DNA of 64,000 nt from CBDANW01 sp965197825 (GTDB taxonomy: Bacteria > Acidobacteriota > Vicinamibacteria > Marinacidobacterales > DATDRI01). The first letter of the stretch is position 1. The number at the start of each line of letters is the position of its first letter. Location: positions 620,001 through 684,000 of the forward strand of contig CBDANW010000002.1 of NCBI GenBank assembly GCA_965197825.1, given 5' to 3'. The position numbers were made by a program, and so were the translations under genes. This document shows, one piece after another, positions 1 to 9,219 of the stretch. The notes beneath the pieces are model-generated. The model worked only from the letters and a program-made list of their open reading frames with translations. It was not told the DNA's origin and ran no database searches.

Positions 1-1
1 G

Positions 2-799
2 GAAGCACGGATTCTTTCGTGGACGCAGAAAAAACCGACCGACGGCTCGACTCACTGGAGCACGCGTCGACTTGCGAAGAAGCTGGGAATCCATCACATG
101 ATGGTGGCTCGCACTTGGAAAAAGCATGGTCTCCAACCACACCGAATTGAGCATTACAAGGCCTCCAACGATCCGGATTTCGAGACGAAGGCAGCGGATA
201 TCATCGGTCTATATATGAATCCACCTCAGCACGCTGCGGTGTTTTGTATTGATGAGAAAACGGCGATCCAAGCCCTGGATCGACGGGACCCGATTTTGCC
301 GTTGTCTCCCGGGCGGGCCGAGCGACACGGTTTCGAGTACGTCCGGCATGGAACGCTTTCTCTCTACGCCGCCTTCGACACGAAGACGGGGGTGGTTTTG
401 GGCAAGACTGTCCGCCGCCATACCAGCCAGGAGTTCGTCGCCTTCTTGGAGCAGCTGGTTGCGAGCCAAAAGCGAAAGCGCGAAATACATGTCATCCTCG
501 ACAATCTGTCGGCTCACAAGACCGCCAAGGTCGCACAGTTCCTCGAGGCCAACCCAAAAGTCCGACTCCACTTCACACCCACATATTCCTCCTGGCTGAA
601 CAAAATCGAACTCTGGTTCTCCAAGATCGAGCGTGCCCTGATCCATCGAGGCGTGTTCACGTCAACCCACGACCTGACCCGCAAGATCATGCGCTACATT
701 CGCAAGTACAACGAAGACCCCAAGCCCGTGAAGTGGACCTACAACGATCCGTCACGACGCATTAAAACCACTAAACGTTCAGTTGTTACAGTCTACTAG
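2..799 (+). CDS. IS630-family transposase, cut by the left window edge
   Basis: DDE transposase that moves an IS630 element by cut and paste at a TA dinucleotide. The reading frame is open from base 2, so the ATG at 98 is internal; the residues before it (…WSTRRLAKKLGIHH) are the end of the helix-turn-helix region. Visible catalytic blocks are FCIDEKTAI (first Asp), VILDNLSAH (second Asp) and SSWLNKIELWF (Glu). The stop codon lies in the right terminal repeat, which ends CTAG at 796-799. A second, deleted copy lies at 49641-50516. This copy has lost none of its catalytic residues, so it could be functional if the missing 5' part is intact. Confidence 0.93.
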   Translation, partial: EARILSWTQKKPTDGSTHWSTRRLAKKLGIHHMMVARTWKKHGLQPHRIEHYKASNDPDFETKAADIIGLYMNPPQHAAVFCIDEKTAIQALDRRDPILPLSPGRAERHGFEYVRHGTLSLYAAFDTKTGVVLGKTVRRHTSQEFVAFLEQLVASQKRKREIHVILDNLSAHKTAKVAQFLEANPKVRLHFTPTYSSWLNKIELWFSKIERALIHRGVFTSTHDLTRKIMRYIRKYNEDPKPVKWTYNDPSRRIKTTKRSVVTVY

Positions 800-832
800 A
801 TGTCCCGCAGCCTCTGCGGAGGCGCGCGGGCT

Positions 833-881
833 GGCCGCCAAATTGCGTGGTTGCTTTGACCGGAGCTAGCCAGGCGGCGGT
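833..881. repeat. 49-bp dispersed repeat, copy 1
   Basis: The 49 bases here match 38654-38702 with five mismatches and no gap, in the same orientation. Both copies are intergenic and end in AGCTAGCCAGGCGGCGGT. This copy lies between the IS630 end and a decayed TPR gene. Its origin is unknown. Confidence 0.7.
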
Positions 882-941
882 GGAGCCCCTGGCTCCTGAT
901 CAATGCGACCCTGCGAGCGTCGGGCAGTGAGCATTGAGACT

Positions 942-1242
942 CTAGAGATCCCGCAGCCTCTGCTCCAGTTCCTCGGCTAGCTGGAAGTGGTTGTGAGCCC
1001 GCGCCGCTTCGGCACCATGACGGAACGCCCACCGAGCGTCTTTCTTCTTACCCAGCTTGGCGAGCGCGTCTCCCAGGGTCCGATAGGCCGCCAACTCGTC
1101 TTCCTGTAGCTTGACATAGACCTCACCGCCCCCTTGTAGTCTCCCGCGTGGTAGAGGTCGTCAGCCAGCATCTGGCGAGCCAGCGCGTCCTTGGGATCTT
1201 TTCGATCATCTCGCGCAGTGCCGCAATCCGAGCCTCACTCAT
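942..1242 (-). pseudogene. Small TPR-like protein, frameshifted
   Basis: Joining three frames on the minus strand gives a protein of about 95 residues: MSEARIAALREMIEK, then DPKDALARQMLADDLYHAG, then KLQEDELAAYRTLGDALAKL and a C-terminal helix ending AEELEQRLRDL. This is the helix-turn-helix pattern of tetratricopeptide repeats, which usually mediate protein contacts. Frame changes are needed near 1198-1205 and again near 1120-1130. No single open frame covers the gene, so it is called broken. The downstream side (800-941) holds only the dispersed repeat and IS end. Confidence 0.6.
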
Positions 1243-1269
1243 TTCATCGATCGTAGCACCAAACCCTGT

Positions 1270-3063
1270 TCAGCGCCCTGTTTCACGGCCTGGGGGCGCA
1301 AGCAGACTGAAGGGAACGGCCTCAACGATGGCGCTCTGGCCGACCGCTGGCAGCTCGAACGGGACGTATTGTCCGTACTCATAACGCACCCACCGGAGGG
1401 ACTCATCCTCCAGCTCGCGCGAAAACGTAAAGTGCACTCGCTTCGGGCGGCCGTCCTCAGTCAGGGTCGCCACCTTGATCCCGAAGTCTGAAAGCTTGAC
1501 CTGATAGTTTTCGGAAAAAAGTTCTGTGCGCGCGCGGTACACGATGTCGAATGGCGAGCCGAGCCAGCCATCCTCCGCTTCAATCGAAAGCGTGTGTTTG
1601 GAAGAACGTTCTATGGCCAGCGATGTTGTTCCCGGCGCCAGCATGAGCATGCTTCTCGGTGCTGGCTTCGAATCGAACCTCCGGACGATCAGAGTGTACT
1701 GACCGTAAAAGGTGTTCGGAGCGTTGACGATCACGAGCCTCTGAGTTTCCAGCCGCGGGTCGTTCGGGAGACTTCGGGGCGGATTGGCGTAAACCGGCTC
1801 TTGCGACGAAATGGATGCACTCGTCACCAGCTGGAAGGGCGCCGCGATCACGACGTGGACGACTACCAGAACCCAAGCCAGGAGGCGACCCGCTCCAGGC
1901 GTTACCGCGCGGTCGAAAAGTCGGACCAGCAACATCGCCAGTAGTCCCATGCCACCAATCCCGACGAAGAAAAGAAGCCGGTCATGGGGGAATCCAGCCG
2001 ATATCGGCACGACCGAGAGCAGCATTCCGAACGCAAGAAACCGCGCCGTCCGGTCTTCCCTCAGTATGGGCCGTAGGAGGAAGAGAAGCAGCACGAGGAA
2101 CAGGACCCCAAACGAGGCAACCCCGCGGGTCTGTGCCGGCGTCCAGGCAAACGCAAGGCTCGAGGGGGGCAGGAACCACTGGCCCAGCAACAAAAGGGGC
2201 GCCCGGACCAGAAATTGCGGGAACCACTCGGCCGGCTGGCCAATCGGATCCAAATAGAACCCGCTCCCGAAGGTTCCATACCCGCTGCCCTCGTAGGCGG
2301 CAAGCCATATGATGCCGATCACGCCGTGCGGCAGGATCGGGACGATGCGCGCCGCACCGGACCTTCGCTCTAGAAACAGAGCGTAGCCGAGGAGATAGGG
2401 CGCGGTCCCAATTCCACTCTCGCCGGCCAGAAGCGCCGCCAAAAAGGCCAACGGACTCAGAATGGCTCCGAGTCTCCATCCGTCACGCCTAAAACGATCG
2501 TGCAACCACAGACTGAACATGCCGAAGCTAGCTGCCACGAGAGCGTTCCGGTTGGCGAGGAAGGCGACCGGCATGCCGTGCGCGTCGTCCAGAGCATAAA
2601 GGAGAGCTGCGAGGCCAGCGACGAACGGCACCGCAATCAGGCGGCGATAGACGAGAGCGGTCAATCCGACGAGACACGCCAGCCACGCCAGGCTGTGCAG
2701 GTGCATCATGACGCCACTATCGGGCCAAAGCTTATAGTCAACTACATGGGTGAGCGATGAGATCGGGCGCCAGAACCGAATCCTCAACCGGTCTTCGGCC
2801 CACCAAGGCAAAACGCCGAGGTCTTTGAACGTCAAGACTTCCTCGGGTTCGCCCGAGAGAAAGTCGAACATGCGATGCGTCATATTGAAGGAATCGGTCT
2901 CCGGACCGACTTCGAGAAATTGCGCGCGGTGAAGGAGGTCGTCCAGATACCAACCCGTTGAGACGGAAGGAAGATTCAGAACGACGGCAATGCCAACTGC
3001 GAGCATTCCGACGCGGGGTGAGGCTAGAAGTGCCGCCAGCTTCTTGCGTGTCCCTTCGCGCAT
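1270..3063 (-). CDS. Polytopic membrane protein, possible GT-C-type glycosyltransferase
   Basis: About 597 residues with an N-terminal membrane segment, a first extracytoplasmic loop carrying WYLDDLLHR and RFWRPISSLTHVVDY, roughly ten further membrane segments, and a soluble C-terminal domain of about 170 residues. An acidic pair in the first loop is typical of GT-C glycosyltransferases using lipid-linked sugars, so that role is inferred; no sugar substrate can be named. The start is uncertain: the frame opens at a TTG (3099), with ATGs at 3072 and 3063. The last is used because the basic stretch MREGTRKK then directly precedes the first membrane helix. No partner gene is adjacent. Confidence 0.75.
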   Translation of the reverse strand: MREGTRKKLAALLASPRVGMLAVGIAVVLNLPSVSTGWYLDDLLHRAQFLEVGPETDSFNMTHRMFDFLSGEPEEVLTFKDLGVLPWWAEDRLRIRFWRPISSLTHVVDYKLWPDSGVMMHLHSLAWLACLVGLTALVYRRLIAVPFVAGLAALLYALDDAHGMPVAFLANRNALVAASFGMFSLWLHDRFRRDGWRLGAILSPLAFLAALLAGESGIGTAPYLLGYALFLERRSGAARIVPILPHGVIGIIWLAAYEGSGYGTFGSGFYLDPIGQPAEWFPQFLVRAPLLLLGQWFLPPSSLAFAWTPAQTRGVASFGVLFLVLLLFLLRPILREDRTARFLAFGMLLSVVPISAGFPHDRLLFFVGIGGMGLLAMLLVRLFDRAVTPGAGRLLAWVLVVVHVVIAAPFQLVTSASISSQEPVYANPPRSLPNDPRLETQRLVIVNAPNTFYGQYTLIVRRFDSKPAPRSMLMLAPGTTSLAIERSSKHTLSIEAEDGWLGSPFDIVYRARTELFSENYQVKLSDFGIKVATLTEDGRPKRVHFTFSRELEDESLRWVRYEYGQYVPFELPAVGQSAIVEAVPFSLLAPPGRETGR

Positions 3064-3280
3064 TGAGATCATCTTCGCCAATCGAAGCGCTCTCTGCAAC
3101 GAAAGCTGATTCTGAGTTTATTGGGGTCAAGAGCGACCCATTACCCGGTTTGTTGCATTCATCCCGATATTCTTGTACAATTCAAACGCTCTCAAACCCC
3201 TGAACACTTAAGAACCTAATCGATATGTGTAGGCTCTCGACCGAGAGGGTACGCACGTGTCGGAGCACGTAGGAGTGTCC

Positions 3281-4366
3281 ATGTTTCGAAAGCAACTTGG
3301 CAGGCTCGCGACGCCTAATTGGTCCGTTCTCGCGCTTCTTCTCACCGTCGGAGGCTGTGCCCTGGAGGAAGGAAGCACCCCGACTAGCAATACACCTCCC
3401 GCAGTAGCCAGCGACGAGGGCCAACCGGCACCGACCGCCCCACCCGCCGAGCCTGGCGCCTTTCCCCCGGCCATCGTCAGCCCCGCTCCAGGAAGCGAGG
3501 TCAGCAGCGCATCGCCCACCCTGACGGTGGCGAACGCGTCCCTCAGCGGCCAGACGACCTATACGTTTCAGGTCGCCGACGACCGCAACTTTTCCGATGT
3601 GGTCGCGAGACAAGAGAGCGTCGCCGAGGGCGGCGGAGGCCAGACCTCCTGGCAAATAGGCAAGACTCTCGACGAGGGTCGCTACTTCTGGCGAGCCCTA
3701 GCGCAAAGCGGTACGACTCGTCTCGCCTCGTCAACATCTGATTTCACCGTTCCGGAGTTTGCGGTGCCCGAGCCGGGGGCACCCACCGGACCGGGCACCG
3801 TGATCGTCTCCGATCCTCTGACCAACTTCGCATCGGTCGGAGCCGTCAATGGAGGGGCCTTTACCTCGGGCGGTTGGGAGGTTAGAGGTCAAGGCAACTA
3901 CATTCGTTACCACATACCGACGCTCCGCAGCGGCTACGTCCAGTGGGAGAACCGCGGGCTCCAACGCTTCAATCCGAGCCGCGATCAGTTCATGCTCCTC
4001 GGGATGTGGGACGCCGACCGCGGAGACTACCGAGCCAACCCCTTCCGCGTACACATCCAGAAACTCGATCAGAATCACAACGCCCCGTACGTTCGACTCC
4101 GCTGGATCTCCAACGGCGAACAGCACGATGCGGGTCACAATTTCCTAGATTGGAATTTCACGCAACTCTATCGTTGGCGCCTCCAGTGGGGCCCGTCCGG
4201 CGGCGGGAACCTGGTCGAGGTCTATTTGAACGGCAATCTACTGATCAGCCAGGGATATGGGCCGTCTTATAGTCCCCAGCGCCATTACGTGGAGCTAGGA
4301 ATCGCCGAGCGCGCCGAGTCCATCGTGGGCGTTCGTTACTTGAACGTCGAGATCGGATCGAGATAG
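3281..4366 (+). CDS. Lipoprotein with Fn3-like and lectin-like domains
   Basis: 361-residue predicted lipoprotein. The signal ends LLLTVGGC, placing the acylated cysteine at residue 26. A Pro/Thr-rich linker follows, then an Fn3-like module containing a YFWRALAQSG strand, and a C-terminal beta-rich domain (from about residue 175) resembling a laminin-G/concanavalin fold. AGGAG at 3271-3275 sits five bases before the ATG at 3281, so this start is preferred over the GTG at 3257. It probably sits on the cell surface or in the periplasm and binds a glycan or other ligand, but the sequence does not reveal the ligand. It is convergent with the arginase gene. Confidence 0.75.
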   Translation: MFRKQLGRLATPNWSVLALLLTVGGCALEEGSTPTSNTPPAVASDEGQPAPTAPPAEPGAFPPAIVSPAPGSEVSSASPTLTVANASLSGQTTYTFQVADDRNFSDVVARQESVAEGGGGQTSWQIGKTLDEGRYFWRALAQSGTTRLASSTSDFTVPEFAVPEPGAPTGPGTVIVSDPLTNFASVGAVNGGAFTSGGWEVRGQGNYIRYHIPTLRSGYVQWENRGLQRFNPSRDQFMLLGMWDADRGDYRANPFRVHIQKLDQNHNAPYVRLRWISNGEQHDAGHNFLDWNFTQLYRWRLQWGPSGGGNLVEVYLNGNLLISQGYGPSYSPQRHYVELGIAERAESIVGVRYLNVEIGSR

Positions 4367-4396
4367 GCCTAGCCAACCGAGCAAGCCCGGCCCGGG

Positions 4397-5290
4397 TCAA
4401 ATGATGCGCTTGCCGAGCGCTGAACCGATGAGCTCCACCGCAACCTCGGCGGTGGAGTTTCGCACGTCCAAGACGGGGTTCACCTCCGCCATCTCGAACG
4501 AGCAGAGCCCTCCGCTTTCTGCCACCAACTCCATCGCGGTGTGGGCCTCGCGGTACGTCAAGCCACCACGTGAGGGCGTCCCCACCCCGGCGGCCACGGC
4601 GGGATCCAGCGCGTCGACGTCGAAGCTCACGTGGAAAGCGTCTGTCCCCGAGCTCGCGACTTCAATCGTTTCTTTCGTCACGGCATGGATCCCTCTTCGA
4701 TCGATGGTCTCCATGGTAAACACCGCCACTCCCAGTTCCTTCAAGATGCCCCGCTCGTACTCGTCGACGCTTCTCACCCCAATGAGCGCTACGCGGCCGG
4801 GATCGATTCGTGCTTGGTCCGCAGAGAAGCCCCCGACCTCGACCAGCTCCGGCGCGCCCCGCCTGAGTACAACCGCCAGCGGCATCCCGTGGATGTTGCC
4901 GGATGGTGTGGTCTCCGGTGTGTTCGCGTCCCCGTGAGCATCGAACCATAGCAGACCCAGCTTCCTTTTCTGCTCCCGGTAGTGAGCGCTCACTCCCGAG
5001 ATCGTCCCGATCGCCATGGAGTGGTCACCGCCGAGCACCAGCGGAAGCTCCCCTTGCTCGAGCGTTCGTTTTACCTTTTCACTGAGCAGGGTCACGGCGC
5101 GTACGATCTCCGGAAGGTACCTGAGCTGCGGATCCGCTATTCCCTGAACCTCGGGACCGACGACCGCAATATCGCCGTCGTCCAACACTTCATAGCCTAG
5201 TCGCGGCCCCATATCCACGCCTCTTCGGCCTGCGCCGAGATCCAAAGGAACGCCAATGAGATGAGCCCGCGTCGGGAAAGCCTTGGCCAT
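4397..5290 (-). CDS. rocF: Arginase
   Basis: Hydrolyses L-arginine to ornithine and urea with a two-manganese centre in the cytosol. The metal-binding motifs are all present: GGDHS, WFDAHGDAN and SFDVDALDP; the EVNP motif near the C terminus also fits arginase rather than agmatinase. The ATG at 5290 (MAKAFPTRAHLIGVP) gives the usual N terminus; an adjacent ATG (5293) and a GTG at 5317 are alternatives. Oddly, the N-terminal GVDMGP motif runs straight into RLGYEVLDDGDI, so about 15 residues usual in this family are missing, in frame. Activity is therefore uncertain. No urease or ornithine gene is adjacent. Confidence 0.9.
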   Translation of the reverse strand: MAKAFPTRAHLIGVPLDLGAGRRGVDMGPRLGYEVLDDGDIAVVGPEVQGIADPQLRYLPEIVRAVTLLSEKVKRTLEQGELPLVLGGDHSMAIGTISGVSAHYREQKRKLGLLWFDAHGDANTPETTPSGNIHGMPLAVVLRRGAPELVEVGGFSADQARIDPGRVALIGVRSVDEYERGILKELGVAVFTMETIDRRGIHAVTKETIEVASSGTDAFHVSFDVDALDPAVAAGVGTPSRGGLTYREAHTAMELVAESGGLCSFEMAEVNPVLDVRNSTAEVAVELIGSALGKRII

Positions 5291-5386
5291 CATGTTCTGA
5301 GAGGGAGCGGCGAGCACTCCGAGTCATCAGTATAGTTCATGTGGTAAGCTCTGTCCGACAGCGCGACGATTCAGGAGGAACAAGAA

Positions 5387-6364
5387 ATGGCGCCGATATG
5401 GAAACGCTTCCGGGTCCTCGGCATCGGCCTGGTCGGGATTCTCGTGACCGTCATGGCAGTCACGGCAGTCACGGCCCAAAGCCGGCGCGGCCCTCGTGGC
5501 GCCCCCAGTTCCCCGCTCACTCTGCCCGGCGGGTCGAGCGTTGAGTTTCTCGATTTCGATAGCCAGGCGCTCGAGGGGCGGGGGCAGTACTCCATCTTCT
5601 TCCCGCCTTCATACGGCGGGAGCGACCGAACCTACCCTGTGATCTACTTCCTCCACGGCCTGTTCAACGATCATGCCAGTTGGATGGACTCCGAATACGG
5701 GAACATACCGGCAAGGATCGAGCAGCTCATGCTCGACAAGAGCGTCCCGGAGATGATTCTCGTTTATCCAAATGGGGGTCGCAGTTTCTATATGAACTAT
5801 CACGACGGACGTCTCCGCTACGAGGACTTCGTCGTCGAGGAGCTGGTAGCACACGTCGAAAGCACTCACCGGGTGCGAGCCGGACGGGAAAACCGCAGCA
5901 TCGCGGGCACTTCGATGGGAGGGTATGGCGCGCTGAAGATCGCCATGAAACATCCCGATGTCTACGCTGTGGTGACCGCCCACTCCCCCATCGTCTTTCT
6001 TAGCAAGAATCCCCTGGACGTTCCCCCGGCACTCAAGTCGAGCCGCCGATTCGCGTTTTTCAACGAGGTCTTCTCCACGGTCTACGGCAATCCGCTCGAT
6101 CAAGCCCACTACGATGCCAACAATCCCCTTCTTCTCGCGCGATCGCAGAATCTCGACGGACTGGCTATCTACTTCGACTACGGTACCGCGGACCGATACA
6201 ACCAGCTCATCCAACTCGGGCGTGGGTTGGAGTCACTGGATCGCATCCTCACCGAGGAGGGAGTTCCCCACGAGTTCCATGAACACCCCGGGGAGCCTCA
6301 CGGCTGGGCGCTCGTTGCGGCCCACCTCGAAGAATCCCTGTCGTTCGCTTCCCAAACATTCTGA
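5387..6364 (+). CDS. Exported alpha/beta-hydrolase, putative esterase family
   Basis: 325-residue serine hydrolase of the esterase-D/putative-esterase family (PF00756 type). It begins with a signal peptide or membrane anchor ending about residue 30 (TAVTAQ). The nucleophile elbow GTSMGG places the catalytic serine at residue 176; YFLHG is the oxyanion strand, and Asp in DYGTADRY and His in HPGEPHGW complete the probable triad. AGGAGG lies just before the ATG. Family members cleave acyl esters, including feruloyl or trehalose esters; the substrate cannot be told here. It is divergent from the arginase gene and 15 bases upstream of an exported protein, so the two may be cotranscribed. Confidence 0.85.
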   Translation: MAPIWKRFRVLGIGLVGILVTVMAVTAVTAQSRRGPRGAPSSPLTLPGGSSVEFLDFDSQALEGRGQYSIFFPPSYGGSDRTYPVIYFLHGLFNDHASWMDSEYGNIPARIEQLMLDKSVPEMILVYPNGGRSFYMNYHDGRLRYEDFVVEELVAHVESTHRVRAGRENRSIAGTSMGGYGALKIAMKHPDVYAVVTAHSPIVFLSKNPLDVPPALKSSRRFAFFNEVFSTVYGNPLDQAHYDANNPLLLARSQNLDGLAIYFDYGTADRYNQLIQLGRGLESLDRILTEEGVPHEFHEHPGEPHGWALVAAHLEESLSFASQTF

Positions 6365-6379
6365 GGGACTTGTAGCTTG

Positions 6380-7501
6380 ATGATGCGACGTCACGCTCTC
6401 CTGCTGCTGGTGGCGGTACCGCTCCTCATTTCGCCGTCGGCCACCTCCTGCAATACCACCCGCGCCCCTCAACCGAAAACGGTCAGTGCGCTCGAGTTCG
6501 GCCGCCTCATCAACACACTCTCCGAAGAGGGTGGGTACTTTTGGAGTAACAACTTCATCTCCAACGAAACATCGTACCTTCACGCGCTTCAGCCACTCGA
6601 TGCGATGCGTCTGCGCGAAGGGGTCTACGTCGGGGTCGGCCCCAACCAGAATTTCACCTACATCGCACAGATCCAACCCTCGATCGCGTTCGTCATCGAC
6701 ATTCGGAGACAGAACCTGCTGAACCACTTGATATTCAAGTGGTTCACCCAGAAAGCGAACACTCGGTTGGAGTACCTCTCCTTTCTGACCGGACGCCCGG
6801 TCCACCAACCACCGCTTGCGACAGACCTTTCTCTGGTAGAGCTGGTCGAGATCGTGGAGAACACGGCTCCCGATCCCGAATTCGCCCGCGAGCTCTTGCA
6901 AGAAATGACGGAGGCGCTTCGCACTTGGCCCGAGCTAAACCTTTCCACTGGAGATCTCCAGGATCTCGAACGCATCTATTTCGAGTTTTCTCGGCAAGGT
7001 CTCGATATCAAATACGACAGCTGGCGGTCGTTCTTCTTCCCGACCCTCAAAGAATTCTTGCTCGAGACCGACCTCGAGGGAGTCCAGCGCAACTGGCTAG
7101 CGACCTCCGACAACTATCAATTCGTGAGAGGCATGCAGCGCGACAACTTGATCGTTCCGATAGTAGGAGACTTTGCGGGCGACGGGACGTTTCGGCGTCT
7201 GGGAAGACTGCTGCGGGCCAGCGGAGATACCGTCTCCGCGTTCTACGTATCCAACGTCGAGTTCTACTTGTTTCGCCAGCGGATGTGGCCGCAGTTCGTC
7301 GATAATGTGCGGGCGCTACCCATCGACGATCGCAGTAGCTTCATCCGCGCTTACGCCAACCTACACCGACCCCACCCCAAAATGGTGGACGATCACATCA
7401 CCGTCTCCCTGGTGCAAAATATGCGCGCCTTTCTGCACAACGCGGACGAGGGACGCTATCGCAATCTATGGGACGTCGTGACCTTCGACTACGGGCACTA
7501 A
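6380..7501 (+). CDS. Conserved exported protein with a nucleotide-binding-like motif
   Basis: 373-residue protein with an N-terminal signal sequence (MMRRHALLLLVAVPLLI) that has a cysteine near residue 24 and may be a lipoprotein. The conserved-looking segment GVYVGVGPNQNFTYI followed by AFVIDIRRQN resembles the glycine-rich loop and acidic strand of a Rossmann-type methyltransferase, and VSAFYVSNVEFYL occurs later. I do not recognise an assigned function, and an exported methyltransferase would be unusual. The frame also opens at a TTG (6377); ATG at 6380 is chosen with a weak GAGGGA site upstream. It follows the esterase gene closely. Confidence 0.65.
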   Translation: MMRRHALLLLVAVPLLISPSATSCNTTRAPQPKTVSALEFGRLINTLSEEGGYFWSNNFISNETSYLHALQPLDAMRLREGVYVGVGPNQNFTYIAQIQPSIAFVIDIRRQNLLNHLIFKWFTQKANTRLEYLSFLTGRPVHQPPLATDLSLVELVEIVENTAPDPEFARELLQEMTEALRTWPELNLSTGDLQDLERIYFEFSRQGLDIKYDSWRSFFFPTLKEFLLETDLEGVQRNWLATSDNYQFVRGMQRDNLIVPIVGDFAGDGTFRRLGRLLRASGDTVSAFYVSNVEFYLFRQRMWPQFVDNVRALPIDDRSSFIRAYANLHRPHPKMVDDHITVSLVQNMRAFLHNADEGRYRNLWDVVTFDYGH

Positions 7502-7508
7502 ATTTTCG

Positions 7509-9180
7509 CTAACCCAAGTAGCGAAGAGCTCTTCGCAGGTAACTGTGCTTCGTCGCGGGTGAAACGAGTTCGAGCTGAAGAAGCCCGTCGCCCACCGCAA
7601 TAAAGCTTCCCTGCACGGTGTAGGACAACCCGAGCCAGTCGGTACCAAACGCGTAGGAGGAGGCACCACCATCTCCCCGCCGCGCCGAGCACGCCGATGC
7701 CGCTCGCTCCGGTGTCTCCGCGCGCATGGGCCAAAACGCGGCTCGAAGAGAAACCGTGAAATCACCCGGCGGTGACGCCGCCAGTGCCGCCGCAGGGGCT
7801 TGCGTGTCCGGGCAAGGGAGGGGCGCGCCGGGCTCGAGGAGCCAATTCAGAGGCATGAGAATCGATGGGGCGGGGCGCGATCGAAGTCCCGCTACCGAGG
7901 GCATGGCGGCTTCGACCCAGCTGGTGCGTGGCGCACCTTGAACCGGCCTCGCGAGGAGACGCTCCGCCTCTAGACTCCTGAGCGAATCTCGAAACACTCC
8001 CCGGTTGAACGCCACCTGGTCGGCCTCACCGAGGTAGCGGGCCACCAGTTTTTCCTCTCCCGAGATCGAAGATGGCGTAAACCATCTTCCACAATGCGCT
8101 ACCGGTGCCCATTCGTCCCGTGACCTCGCCGATGAGAACATCCTCCGAAGCATGCTGTCTTGGCTGTCGTGGGTCTCCACGCGCCAGAAAAGACTCGAAG
8201 ACCTGCCCCGAGACGAGCGCCTGGCCCAGGTCGTCGAGACTCCATGGAGAGGCGACGCGATCCAAACGGAATCTAACTTCTTCCAAGCTTTGGGCGCTGT
8301 CCACCAGGAGGCGCTGTGGAGAGAGATCTTCCATTCCGTCCGGAAAACTCATTCGCAGACCCTTTCCATCCAATACCTGAAGTGGCCCCAGCGATAGTCG
8401 TCGGGCGGTGAGAAGAGAGTCCAAACCGTGAGCCTCGAGGAAGTCCTTGACCAAGTTGATGGGGATGGCAAACCCGACCCGGTCCGCCTCCGTCAGTTTC
8501 ATGCGCACGACCCCGAGAGCATAGCCCTCTTCGTCGACCAGAGGTCCCCCGCTGTTTCCGGGATTCATGGTGGCGTTTGTCTGCGTCTTCTCGAATGGCG
8601 GATACCGTACCCCGGCTGCTACTGACCTGGGGGACGATCTCTGGCAGAGTCGTCCTTCCCACCTCCACTTCCTCCCCAAAGGGAAATCCGTGAACGAGAA
8701 CCGCCTCGCCCGGGTCTACCGCCTCCGAGTCTCCGAACGGAATGTAAGGGAGATCCGCCCCGTTGATCGAAAGGACCACCAGATCGAGCTCCGGGTCCAC
8801 GGCGTCGATGGCGGCGACGAAGCGGCGAGTCCCCCCACGTCACCACGGCCAGCAGACGGAAAGACAACTTCCACTCGCTCCACCTCGATCCGGATCCGGA
8901 CCTCGGTGCCGCCAACATCCCGTGTGAACTCGCCTCCGCTAATCACATGATAGTTGGTGAGCACATGCCCATACGGGGATATGACGAAGCCGCTTCCGGT
9001 CCCCAGATCGACGTTGTGACGCTCTTCCGACTCTTCCCAGACGCCCTGATACTCGGTTCGGATCTCACCGATCACCCGAATGAAGACCGTCGCGTCAGTC
9101 GCAGCAGGGGGCGCTGCCGCGCGGGCCGCGCTCGGTGACGCCAAGACAACCAGCAAGAGGGCCAGACAGAACTGTTTCAC
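7509..9180 (-). pseudogene. S1C trypsin-like serine protease, three frameshifts
   Basis: Read across three frame changes this encodes an exported DegP/HtrA-like protease. A signal peptide (ends AARAAAPP) is followed by the His motif LTNYHVISGG, the Asp motif DPELDLVVLSI and the Ser motif NPGNSGGPL, then about 330 residues with no PDZ domain I can recognise. All three catalytic residues survive but lie in different frames. The shifts fall in a run of six C at 8831-8836, near 8597, and near 8049-8060, which includes a run of five T. Two of these are homopolymers, so sequencing error is possible. If real, the gene is dead. It is divergent from metG. Confidence 0.8.
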
Positions 9181-9219
9181 GTAGTCAGAATACCAGCTAG
9201 AATAGGGTCTTAGTCAATT

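Noticed and set aside
3145..3180. Promoter-like TTGTTG … TACAAT upstream of the 3281 lipoprotein
   Set aside because: The spacer is about 20 bases, too long for a standard promoter, so it is not listed.
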